A stretch of DNA of 14,402 nucleotides from positions 1 through 14,402 of the forward strand of contig CALKWH010000244.1 in assembly GCA_938004375.1 (NCBI GenBank), read 5' to 3'. Source of the DNA: an uncultured Pseudomonadota bacterium. GTDB lineage: Bacteria > Myxococcota_A > Polyangia > HGW-17. This document shows, piece after piece, positions 7,247 to 14,356 of the stretch (its first letter is position 1; the number at the start of each line of letters is the position of its first letter). The notes beneath the pieces are model-generated. The model made no database searches. It saw nothing but the letters and a program-made list of their open reading frames with translations, and was not told where the DNA came from. The position numbers and the translations under genes were made by a program.

Positions 7247-8769
7247 GGGGCGTCCCCCGGGGAGGATCCCACCGGCGGGGGGAACCGCACCGGTGCCCGC
7301 CCTGGAAGGCAGGCGCAGCCACGCCCGGCGCGCTTGGCCTCGTACAAAAGGCGGTCGGCGCAGCCCAGCAGGGCGGAGGGCTCGGCGCAGTCCGCCGGCC
7401 AGGTGGCGCCGCCGATGCTCAGGGAGACACCGTGGCGGGCCGCCAGCTCCCCCACGCGCCCAGCGCAGGCCAGCACCTGGTCGGGATCGGCCTCGGGCAG
7501 CACGATCACGAATTCGTCGCCGCCGAAACGTCCTGCCACGTCGTCGGCGCGGACGGCCTGGAGGAGCAGGCGGCCGACGGAGCGCAGCACCTCGTCGCCG
7601 GCCTCGTGCCCGCGGGTGTCGTTGACCTGCTTGAAACCGTCGAGGTCGATCAGGAGCAGGGAGCAGGGCCGGCCGTGGCGACGGCAGCGGGCGAGCTCCT
7701 GCCCCAGGCGGGCCTCCACCTCCCGGCGGTTGAGCGTCCCCGTGAGCCCGTCGACCCGGGCCAGCTCCTCGACGCGCCGGAGCAGGGCCAGGTTCTCCCA
7801 CACCAGCGCGGTCTGGTCGATGAAGAAGGAGAGGTGGGCGAGTTGGTTGGCCGAGACCGGCGCCCGGCTGTGCCGGTTGTCGGCGAGGATGAGCCCCAGC
7901 AACCGGCCGTGGGGACGCAGGGCGGCGAGCACGTACTCGTCGCCGACGTCCAGCCCCGGAAGCCCGGGGTTGAGCGGGGACGACCGGCGCACCAACAGCG
8001 GCCGGTCCGACCCCAGGGCGTCCCACACCTCGTCTCCCGGCTCCGGCTTCAGACGGACCTCGCACACCCGCTGCTGGAACCGGGTGTCGAAGTGCCGCCG
8101 GTCGTAGTCCCGGATGAGCTGCTCGATCCCCCGGTCCTCGAGCTCGATGGCCTCCCAGATTCGATGGGCCTCGGCCTCGTCGGCCGGACCGATGGCCTTG
8201 GAACCGGCGAAGTGACCGGCCTCCTCGTCCCACACGAACAGGGCGGCGCGGTTGAAGCCCAGGGAGTACCCCGAGGTGATGCCCGATAGCAGCACGTGCA
8301 ACGCCTGATCCTCGTTGGTCGAGCGCAGCATGTGGCGGGTGATCGCCGCCAGCGTCCCCAGGTGCGAGGAGAGGAAGGCGAAGTCCCCGAGCAGGACGCC
8401 GGCCTCGGCCGGCGACAGCAGCGCCGCGAGCAGACCCTGGGCCAGGCAGCCGAGCTCCTGGGAGAGCTCCTCGTCCGAAGGGATCCAGCGACGCCCTCGT
8501 CGGGACACGGCGAGCACGACGCCCGGCTCCGCCCGACGGTCCACGGCGACCAGGCGCAGCTGGTCTGACAGCAGGGCGAGCTTGATCAACTGGCGCGCGG
8601 CCAGGGGCCAGTCTCCGGGCTCACCCCCGAGCCGGACCTCGAGGGACAGGCACTCGGGCAGGCGCCCGAACAATTCACGGAGGTGCGCCGGCACCGGGGC
8701 CAGCCGCGCCGCGCGCAGGACCTCGGGCGGCAGGAGGGAGGCTTCGATGACGGGCGGAAAATCGTTCAT
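7243..8769 (-). CDS. Diguanylate cyclase with GAF-like sensor (GGDEF)
   Basis: A 508-residue soluble protein with no transmembrane segment. The C-terminal GGDEF domain (about 335-488) has the intact signature RFGGDEF (414-420), the metal-binding DLDGFK (375-380) and the ND pair (383-384). The inhibitory I-site RxxD is present as R407-A-D-D410, five residues before GGDEF. It should make c-di-GMP from two GTP and be subject to product inhibition. Residues about 150-330 have the look of a GAF domain (GFNRAALFVWDEEAGHF; LLGLILADNRHS), leading into a signalling helix at 318-338. The first 150 residues form an unassigned domain. The ATG at 8769 has no clear ribosome site, although it sits 27 bp after the RCC1 gene. 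It overlaps the next gene by 4 bp. It probably links an internal signal to surface or motility output. Confidence 0.93.
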   Translation of the reverse strand: MNDFPPVIEASLLPPEVLRAARLAPVPAHLRELFGRLPECLSLEVRLGGEPGDWPLAARQLIKLALLSDQLRLVAVDRRAEPGVVLAVSRRGRRWIPSDEELSQELGCLAQGLLAALLSPAEAGVLLGDFAFLSSHLGTLAAITRHMLRSTNEDQALHVLLSGITSGYSLGFNRAALFVWDEEAGHFAGSKAIGPADEAEAHRIWEAIELEDRGIEQLIRDYDRRHFDTRFQQRVCEVRLKPEPGDEVWDALGSDRPLLVRRSSPLNPGLPGLDVGDEYVLAALRPHGRLLGLILADNRHSRAPVSANQLAHLSFFIDQTALVWENLALLRRVEELARVDGLTGTLNRREVEARLGQELARCRRHGRPCSLLLIDLDGFKQVNDTRGHEAGDEVLRSVGRLLLQAVRADDVAGRFGGDEFVIVLPEADPDQVLACAGRVGELAARHGVSLSIGGATWPADCAEPSALLGCADRLLYEAKRAGRGCACLPGRAPVRFPPPVGSSPGDAP

Positions 8770-8796
8770 GTCGAAAGGTGTCGACCGCAGCGCGGG

Positions 8797-10419
8797 TTAA
8801 AAGACGACGGCGGTCGGGGTGTTGATGCTGGGACGGTTGTTGTCCACCCCGAGCTGGCCGTCGGAGTTGCTCCCCCAGCAGAAGACCTGGCCATCCCCCA
8901 GGACGGCACAGGTGTGTTCATGGCCGGTGGCCAGTCCGACCGCGTCGGAGAGGGACGTGAGTACCACCGGGCTGGTGCGATCGGTCGTCGTGCCGTCGCC
9001 GAGTTGACCGGAGCGGTTCCGACCCCAACAGGCGATCTGGCCCGTGGAAAGCAGCGCACAGGCATGCCTAAGACCGGTGAAGACGGCCACCGCGGTCTCG
9101 GGGAGGGCCACAACGACCGGAGTTGTCCGGCTGGTCGTGGTGCCGTCACCGAGCTGGCCGAAGTTGTTGAGACCCCAGCACAGGACCTCGCCCTCCGTGG
9201 AGACGGCGCAGGTGAAACCACCGCCGCAGGACACCGCGGAGTAGAACCCCGCCACCTCCACCGGCGTCGTCCGGTCCAGCTCGGTGCCGTCACCGAGCTG
9301 GCCATCGGCGTTGTGGCCCCAGCACGACAGGTTGGACGTGGCCGAGGGCGTCTGCAGCAGGGCGCAGGAGTGATCCAGGCCGCCCGAGATCGATTCCAGA
9401 CCGGACAACTCCGCGAGGACCAACGGGGCCGACGCATCGACGCCGGGCTGACCGTCCCCCACCTGACCGAACTCGTTGAGCCCCCAGCAGGCGGCGGTGC
9501 CGTCGGAGAGCCGCACGCACTGGTGCTGACCCAGCCCGGAGAGCGCCTCGGGCGAGACTCCTGACAGGGCCTCGGACCAGGGCAACACCAGTGGGGAGGT
9601 GGCATCCCCGGCACCCGCGTCTCCTGTGCCAAGCGCGCCCGCGTCGTTGGTGCCCCAGCAGTACACCAGGTAGGTTCCGGCGGTGGTCATGTCGGACGTG
9701 GCGCAGGTGGTGCGGTCCGAGGCATTGATGGATACGACCCCGGTGATGGAGTCCAACATCACGGGGCGCCGCCGATTGGTCGTGGTGCCGTCCCCCACCT
9801 GGCCGTCGGCGTTGCCTCCCCAGCAATGGAGCGCTCCGGTGGAAGTGGCCAGACAGGAGTGGTCCGCGCCGCAGGTGATCGCGCCGGGGACGAAGCAGCC
9901 GGAGAAGTCCAGTTGGCACTGGGGGTCGCAGGTCACCGTGCCCCGGCCGAGCCCGACACCCTCGCAGGTGGCTGTCCCCACGTCCTGCCCCTCGCAGGCC
10001 TCGTCGCCGACGAGGAGCCCGTCTCCGCAGACGGGCGCGCAGACCGATGGCTCACCCTCGCAGGACCAACCCTCGATCAGCCGGCACTGGGAGTCGCAGC
10101 CCTCCACGGCCTGTACCCCCGGGTCACAGTCCTCCCCGTCGTCGAGCAGGCCGTTGCCGCAGGAGGCGTCGCTGCAGCCCGAGGTGTCGAGGGCGCACTC
10201 CTGGCTGCAGGCGAGGATCCCGCCCAGGAAACCCTCGGAGATGCACGTGTGCACGCCCAGGGCGGTGCCGTCGCAGGTCTCGCCCGAAGAGAGCACCCCG
10301 TCCCCGCAAACGGCCTCGGGTCCGACGACGTCGGAGACCGGCATGACGAGGTGACAGCCGGGCGAGGGGAGCAACAGAAAAAAGAAACTGAAAACCAGAA
10401 TTCGGCGTTCACGGATCAC
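8797..10419 (-). CDS. Exported lipoprotein: cysteine-rich repeats plus seven-repeat RCC1 propeller
   Basis: A 540-residue protein starting at GTG 10419, with GGGAGG 6 bases upstream. The signal peptide ends in LPSPGC (Cys22), a relaxed lipobox. Residues 38-175 hold three Cys-rich units: CGDGVLSSGETCDG at 38, CGNGLLDDGEDCDP at 87 and CGDGLLVGDEACEG at 131. The first and third are of the same type as in the lipoprotein at the end of this run. Residues 178-540 contain seven RCC1 repeats, each with CWGxNxxGQLGDGT or a variant (CWG Cys at 199, 254, 311, 366, 414, 464 and 514), enough for one seven-bladed beta-propeller. Each blade also has a Cys 10-15 residues before its CWG (for example 301/311, 404/414, 504/514), probably forming one disulfide per blade outside the cytoplasm. 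It is likely a surface binding protein; the ligand is unknown. It lies 13 bp after the TPR gene. Confidence 0.93.
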   Translation of the reverse strand: MIRERRILVFSFFFLLLPSPGCHLVMPVSDVVGPEAVCGDGVLSSGETCDGTALGVHTCISEGFLGGILACSQECALDTSGCSDASCGNGLLDDGEDCDPGVQAVEGCDSQCRLIEGWSCEGEPSVCAPVCGDGLLVGDEACEGQDVGTATCEGVGLGRGTVTCDPQCQLDFSGCFVPGAITCGADHSCLATSTGALHCWGGNADGQVGDGTTTNRRRPVMLDSITGVVSINASDRTTCATSDMTTAGTYLVYCWGTNDAGALGTGDAGAGDATSPLVLPWSEALSGVSPEALSGLGQHQCVRLSDGTAACWGLNEFGQVGDGQPGVDASAPLVLAELSGLESISGGLDHSCALLQTPSATSNLSCWGHNADGQLGDGTELDRTTPVEVAGFYSAVSCGGGFTCAVSTEGEVLCWGLNNFGQLGDGTTTSRTTPVVVALPETAVAVFTGLRHACALLSTGQIACWGRNRSGQLGDGTTTDRTSPVVLTSLSDAVGLATGHEHTCAVLGDGQVFCWGSNSDGQLGVDNNRPSINTPTAVVF

Positions 10420-10431
10420 GTCGCACCTCCC
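10420..10431 (-). promoter_or_regulatory. Ribosome binding site of the RCC1 lipoprotein
   Basis: GGGAGG (10431-10426) lies 6 bases before the GTG start at 10419 and supports this non-ATG start. It occupies most of the 13 bp gap after the TPR gene stop. Confidence 0.75.
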
Positions 10432-10432
10432 G

Positions 10433-11263
10433 TCAGAACTGCCAGCTCAGCGTCAGCACGCAACCGTGGGCCGCGCAGCCGGGAACCAGAGACACGGGCG
10501 AGGCCTTGGTATGGACCTGCGCCCCGTGCTTCTTGTGGTACATCCAGGACACGACCCCGACGGCGGCTGCGGTGATCACCGCGCCCGCCAGAAAGGTGTC
10601 GGTCATGTCCTGATACTTCAAAGCCCTGTCCCGGTCGGCCGGCTGCCCACCCTGTTCCCAGTCGTCGTTGCTGCCGAGGGCCTTCGCGCCCGCCCAGACG
10701 GTTCCCAGGGTGAACGCTGCCGTCACACCGACGCCGGTCCAGAACCACCATCGGGTCGTGAGTCCGCTGGGACCGGCTGCGGTGGATGGCGGCGAGGGTT
10801 CCGGCGCCGGGGTCGCGCCGGGGTCGATCGCGGGCTCCGGGGTGGGATCCTTCGGCGGGGTAATGCTCTCCTCGAGCGCGCGGATCCGCTTCTGCACCTC
10901 CGCGGTCATGGCCTGCTTCTTCTCTTCGGAGAACTCCCCGATCCCCGGGATCGCCTCGAGGAACTTCCGATAGTGCTCGAGGGCCTGTTTATCCTGGCCG
11001 AGGAGCCGGTGGGACTGCGCCAGGTTGAAGTGGATCTTCGGATCCGGGTGAGCCGAAAAGGCCTTCTCGAACTCCACGATGGCCTCCTCGTATCGCTTCT
11101 CCCCATAGAGCTTGCGGGCGGCACCCATGTACTTCTCGTACGCGGCCTTCGATTCGAGCGGACCGGCAATGGCGGGCGTCGCAGCCAGACAGCAGATCAG
11201 GATCAGACCTGAGATCAGGGCCCCGAACAAACGGGGAAAAGGGTTCCGGCTAGAGAATGTCAT
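10433..11263 (-). CDS. Exported TPR protein with two C-terminal membrane helices
   Basis: The start is ATG 11263 (276 residues): AAGGAG lies 7 bases upstream, whereas the TTG at 11269 has no better site. A signal peptide ends near TPAIA|GP (residue 33). Residues about 42-103 hold two TPR-like helical pairs (AARKLYGEKRYEEAIVEFEK; KIHFNLAQSHRLLGQDKQAL), followed by a charged helix (110-133) and a Pro-rich stretch (136-160). Two hydrophobic segments (about 172-193 and 224-242) flank a hydrophilic loop. The TPR part would then lie outside the cytoplasm and serve protein binding. The gene overlaps the preceding pseudokinase by 14 bp, so coupled translation is likely and the TPR may contact the pseudokinase's extracytoplasmic tail (inference). 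The architecture is common beside myxobacterial kinases; no specific partner is known. Confidence 0.88.
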   Translation of the reverse strand: MTFSSRNPFPRLFGALISGLILICCLAATPAIAGPLESKAAYEKYMGAARKLYGEKRYEEAIVEFEKAFSAHPDPKIHFNLAQSHRLLGQDKQALEHYRKFLEAIPGIGEFSEEKKQAMTAEVQKRIRALEESITPPKDPTPEPAIDPGATPAPEPSPPSTAAGPSGLTTRWWFWTGVGVTAAFTLGTVWAGAKALGSNDDWEQGGQPADRDRALKYQDMTDTFLAGAVITAAAVGVVSWMYHKKHGAQVHTKASPVSLVPGCAAHGCVLTLSWQF

Positions 11264-13628
11264 CTCCAAGCTCCTTGGTGGTGGATTTCATGCTCTTCAT
11301 GGGAGTCGTCGGCTTGGTCACCGGCTTGGTCACCGGCTTGGTCACCGGCTTCGTCGTCGGCTTGGTCACCGGCTTGGTCACCGGCTTGGTCACCGGCTTC
11401 GTAGGGGTAGGCTCCACGGGCGACGGCTCCGCGACCGCCGGCTCCGCGACCGCCGGCTCAGGGTCCGGTTTCGGCGCGGGCGACGGCTCCGCGGCCACCG
11501 GCTCCGCGGCCACCGGCTCCGGGTCCGGTTTAGGCGCAGGCATCGGCTCCACGGCCGCCGGCTCCGGGTCCGATTTCGGCGCGGGCGGCGGCTCCGCGAC
11601 CTGGGTCGTCGCAAGATTCCCGGGGCGATCGGCGCTCGTGGACGCTTCCACCTCGCCAGATCCACCGGAAAGGGCGAACGCGAGACCCCCCATGACGAGG
11701 ATCCCCACCACCGCGGCGGCGCCCAGCCGGAGCTTCAACGGCACCGCGCGGAGCCGGGCCTTCCAGCCGGGGACGGGCGCCGGCACGGGAGCCGCAAGAA
11801 CCTGCACCGGAGGCGGCACGGGCGGCGCAGGGACAGGTGCGGGCGCCGGTGGCGGCACGGGCGGCGCAGGGACAGGTGCGGGCGCCGGTGGCGGCACGGG
11901 CGGCGCAGGGACAGGTGCGGGCGCCGGTGGCGCCGGTGGCGCAAGTGGCGGCACGGGTGGCGCAGGGACTGGTTCCGGCGCCGGTTCGGGCGACGCAGGC
12001 GGAAGCGGCACAGGGGAGATGGGAGACGATTCAGGCGCGGGACGCGCAGGCGGCGCGGGGACCGGTTCAGGAGTCGGTGGCGCAGGCGGCGCTGGGACCG
12101 GTTCCGGCGTCGGTGGCGCAGGCGGCGCGGAAAAATCCAACGGGATGTCCAGCTCCTCCTCAGGCGAGGGCACCGGGGGCTCCACGGGTTTCCCGGCTGC
12201 CCGGTTGGCTGGGGGAGGGTCCTTCCGTTCCGGAGGAGGGGTGGCCACCGGCTTGCCGGTGCCTGCCGGCTTGCCGGTGATCGCCGGCTTGCCGGTAACC
12301 GCCGGCTTGCCGGTAACCGCCGGCTTTTCCGAAGCCGATGGCTCCCCGGTGCCGGACGGCTTCCCGGTGCCGGACGGCTTCCCGGTGCCGGCAGGTCTGG
12401 ACGTCGCCCGCGGCGTCCATTTCGACACAGGCTTCTCCGCCACCGCCGGCTTTTCCGCCACCGCCGGCTTCTCCGCCACCGCCGGCTTTTCCGCCACCGC
12501 CGGCTTATCCGCCATCGCAGGCTTCTTCGAAGCGACCGGCTTCACAGCACCTGGTGGAGCGGACGCCGTCCGCGGCGTCCATTTCGACGCCGGCTTATCC
12601 GAAGACGCAGGCTTCTTCACGAGCACGGGTTTGTCCCCCGCGCGGGATCCCGAAACGGGCGCCTCAGGCCGATCGGCGGCCTCGGGAACGGGGGTCATGC
12701 GGGCGCCGATGGCCGTCCCGTCGAGGCATTGGTCCAGGGACAGCCCTGCGCACGCTCCCTGGAACTCGAATTGAAACTCCATGGGGGAGGAATAGCGCTC
12801 CTCAAGGTCCCGCTCGAGGCAGTGCATCACCACTTCCGAGAGGATCTCGGGAACCCCGGGGTTGAGGTCCCGCAAGGGGATCGCTCCGTGCTGCCGGTGA
12901 TAGGCGGCGAGCTCGGCCACGGTGTTCCCAGCCACCGGATTCTGCCCCGACAGGAGGCGGTACAGCAGGACCCCCAGGGAGTAGACGTCGGAGTGGGGTC
13001 CGACCTTCGACTCTTCCCCCAGGAGCTGCTCGGGGCTCAGATAGACGACGTTCTCTGGAGCCTGCGCCAGGACCATGACGTCCGGCTTCGGCTCGGTCCC
13101 GGGCCGCGGCGGTTTGAAGACCGAGAGACTGAAATCCAAGAGCTTGCAACTTTTTTGATCTCCAGCCCCTGTCAGGAAGAGGTTGGACGGCTTGAGGTTC
13201 CGATGGATGACCTTCCGGGAATGAGCGCGGTGCAGCGCGTCGCAGACCGGATCGAACCACGCGACCAGGTCCCCCAGCCGCACCTTCTTTCGCTTCATGC
13301 GTGCCGAGAGCGGCTCTCCCTCGAGGTGCTCCTGGATGAGATAGTAGTGCCCGGAGTCGAGCTGGCCGATGTCATGCCACTGCACGATGGCCGGATGCTT
13401 CAGATGCCGGATGGTCTTGAACCGCTGCAGGAAGCGCTCGATCAACGCCTCTTCCGGGACGATCCGGGGATCCAGGATCTTGACCGCGACCTGTCCCACC
13501 CCATCCCGGTGACGGGCGAGATAGACGACCCCGGTCGGGCCGGCGCCGAGTCTCCGGACGAGTTGGTAATCTTCCACCCACGACTCCAGCAGCGAATCTG
13601 GTTGGACATCCGTCATGACCGATCCCAT
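11250..13628 (-). CDS. Transmembrane pseudokinase with very long repeat-rich linker
   Basis: A kinase-like protein of 792 residues from ATG 13628, chosen because GGGAGG lies 11 bases upstream and a plausible promoter would leave almost no leader before the alternative ATG at 13670 (806 residues). The kinase fold is at about 20-295: glycine loop GAGPTGVV (28-35), VAVK K50, HRNLKPSN (142-149), DFS (165-167) and SPE (198-200). The catalytic Asp is Asn144 (codon AAC at 13197-13199), the helix-C Glu position is Arg69, and DFG is DFS, so phosphotransfer is unlikely. Residues 310-625 are low-complexity: AVAEKP and KPAVTG repeats, an acidic SPEEELDIPLDF patch, then PAPVPAPPVPPP repeats. A transmembrane helix (about 634-653) leads to an outer tail of EPxPAPKPDPEP and TKPV repeats resembling periplasm-spanning Pro/Lys segments such as those of TonB. 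It is the first gene of the minus-strand run. Confidence 0.9.
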   Translation of the reverse strand: MGSVMTDVQPDSLLESWVEDYQLVRRLGAGPTGVVYLARHRDGVGQVAVKILDPRIVPEEALIERFLQRFKTIRHLKHPAIVQWHDIGQLDSGHYYLIQEHLEGEPLSARMKRKKVRLGDLVAWFDPVCDALHRAHSRKVIHRNLKPSNLFLTGAGDQKSCKLLDFSLSVFKPPRPGTEPKPDVMVLAQAPENVVYLSPEQLLGEESKVGPHSDVYSLGVLLYRLLSGQNPVAGNTVAELAAYHRQHGAIPLRDLNPGVPEILSEVVMHCLERDLEERYSSPMEFQFEFQGACAGLSLDQCLDGTAIGARMTPVPEAADRPEAPVSGSRAGDKPVLVKKPASSDKPASKWTPRTASAPPGAVKPVASKKPAMADKPAVAEKPAVAEKPAVAEKPAVAEKPVSKWTPRATSRPAGTGKPSGTGKPSGTGEPSASEKPAVTGKPAVTGKPAITGKPAGTGKPVATPPPERKDPPPANRAAGKPVEPPVPSPEEELDIPLDFSAPPAPPTPEPVPAPPAPPTPEPVPAPPARPAPESSPISPVPLPPASPEPAPEPVPAPPVPPLAPPAPPAPAPVPAPPVPPPAPAPVPAPPVPPPAPAPVPAPPVPPPVQVLAAPVPAPVPGWKARLRAVPLKLRLGAAAVVGILVMGGLAFALSGGSGEVEASTSADRPGNLATTQVAEPPPAPKSDPEPAAVEPMPAPKPDPEPVAAEPVAAEPSPAPKPDPEPAVAEPAVAEPSPVEPTPTKPVTKPVTKPVTKPTTKPVTKPVTKPVTKPTTPMKSMKSTTKELGDDIL
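11271..11276 (-). promoter_or_regulatory. Ribosome binding site of the TPR protein
   Basis: AAGGAG on the minus strand lies 7 bases before ATG 11263, inside the end of the pseudokinase gene. It decides the start in favour of 11263 over the in-frame TTG at 11269. Confidence 0.75.
11311..11403 (-). repeat. 12 bp tandem repeat encoding TKPV units
   Basis: There are about seven and a half copies of GGCTTGGTCACC (plus strand), some degenerate (GGCTTCGTCGTC). On the minus strand they encode T-K-P-V or T-K-P-T repeats in the pseudokinase's outer tail. The unit is a multiple of three, so copy number can vary without breaking the frame. Confidence 0.9.
11806..11922 (-). repeat. 39 bp tandem repeat, three copies
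   Basis: Three near-identical 39 bp units (11806-11844, 11845-11883, 11884-11922) encode the 13-residue Pro/Ala/Val unit APVPAPPVPPPAP in the linker just before the membrane helix. Degenerate related sequence continues to about 12130. Confidence 0.9.
12430..12519 (-). repeat. 18 bp tandem repeat, five copies
   Basis: Five copies of GGCTTCTCCGCCACCGCC, the last one degenerate, encode repeated AVAEKP. Related KP-containing units flank them on both sides (about 12250-12600), including two copies of a KWTPR motif. Confidence 0.9.
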
Positions 13629-13639
13629 CCCGCGGAAAT

Positions 13640-13645
13640 CCTCCC
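13640..13645 (-). promoter_or_regulatory. Candidate ribosome binding site of the pseudokinase
   Basis: GGGAGG on the minus strand lies 11 bases before ATG 13628. The spacing is rather long, but no comparable site precedes ATG 13670. Confidence 0.5.
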
Positions 13646-13681
13646 GTCCTTGTATCCTCGGAGGATTCATAGCGAAGAATT

Positions 13682-13710
13682 ATCATAGGTGGATTGGAAA
13701 CGGATCGCAA
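13682..13710 (-). promoter_or_regulatory. Candidate sigma-70-type promoter of the minus-strand run
   Basis: On the minus strand, TTGCGA (13710-13705; 4 of 6 to consensus) and TATGAT (13687-13682; 5 of 6) are separated by exactly 17 bp. They lie in an AT-rich gap that contrasts with the GC-rich genes. Transcription would start near 13675. A second perfect TATAAT (13753-13748) lacks a good -35. Confidence 0.45.
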
Positions 13711-13756
13711 AAGGATTTCTGTGATGCACGAAATTTTTTTATTATTAATTATACGC

Positions 13757-14356
13757 CTACATCCGCAGCCCGGCCAGGAAATCGGCGTGCTCCCGGTGCC
13801 AGGCGACGGTACGATCGAGCCCCTCCTCGAGGGAGACCTCGGGGGTCCAGTCCAGGAGGGTGCGGGCCTTGTCGATGTCGGCCCAGGTGGCCTGCATGTC
13901 CTCGGGGGGCATGGGGAGGTGTTCGATGTCGGCGGGCTTCCCCAGGGCGCCCTCGAGGTGGCGGATCACGTCCAGCATGCTGCGCGGGTTCCGCCCGCCG
14001 CCGAGGTTGATGATCTCGAAGCCCACCGGCCGCAGCGCGGCGATGGTGCCCCGGGCGATGTCGTCGACGAAGGTGAAGTCCCGGCTCTGGGAGCCGTCAC
14101 CGGTGAGTTGGAGGCGGCGACCGTGGGTGATCCACTGGATGAAGCGGTAGATGCTCATGTCGGGCCGGCCCGCGGGGCCGAACACCGTGAAGTAGCGGAC
14201 TACCGAGACGTCCATTCCGAAGAGAAAATGGTAGGTGTAGGCCATCACCTCGGCAGCCTTCTTGCTCGCGGCGTAGGGCGAGATGGGCGTGTTCACGGGG
14301 AGGGCCTCGGAGAAGGGCATGGGCAGCCCGGCATAGAGCGAGGAGGTGCTCGCCAG
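13757..14356 (-). CDS. NAD-dependent sugar-nucleotide epimerase (SDR family), 5'-truncated
   Basis: The frame is open from the adapter boundary at 14356. The 12 codons before the first ATG (14320) read LASTSSLYAGLP, the conserved SDR strand with the catalytic Ser/Thr, so the true gene extends off the contig and lacks its NAD-binding N-terminal half. The visible part has the catalytic YAASK (YxxxK), then VVRYFTVFGPAGRPDM, RDFTFVDDIARG and INLGGG, typical of UDP-glucuronate 4-epimerase or UDP-glucose 4-epimerase-like extended SDRs. It most resembles UDP-glucuronate epimerases (MPFSE, VFGPxGRPDM), but the substrate cannot be fixed. It likely provides sugar nucleotides for polysaccharide or LPS. 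The stop TAG lies 128 bp before the chosen start of the pseudokinase (86 bp before its longest frame). Confidence 0.93.
   Translation of the reverse strand: MASTSSLYAGLPMPFSEALPVNTPISPYAASKKAAEVMAYTYHFLFGMDVSVVRYFTVFGPAGRPDMSIYRFIQWITHGRRLQLTGDGSQSRDFTFVDDIARGTIAALRPVGFEIINLGGGRNPRSMLDVIRHLEGALGKPADIEHLPMPPEDMQATWADIDKARTLLDWTPEVSLEEGLDRTVAWHREHADFLAGLRM

Noticed and set aside
7247..8233. Upstream extension of the YciB-like frame into the cyclase gene
   Set aside because: The extension is Arg/Pro-rich shadow sequence. The GTG at 7246 forms a GTGA overlap and begins the hydrophobic protein cleanly.
11261..11269. TTG at 11269 as start of the TPR protein
   Set aside because: ATG 11263 has AAGGAG at the usual 7-base distance.
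11112..13688. An 858-codon open frame on the plus strand, and a 505-codon one at 11257-12774, antisense to the pseudokinase
   Set aside because: Both translate to low-complexity strings (HRLGHRLG, GGAGTGAGAGG) produced by the repeats and high GC of the opposite gene. The minus-strand frame has a kinase domain and a transmembrane helix.
13731..13750. Poly-T run as a terminator of the epimerase or pseudokinase transcript
   Set aside because: No GC-rich stem precedes it on either strand, and on the minus strand the tract reads as poly-A.
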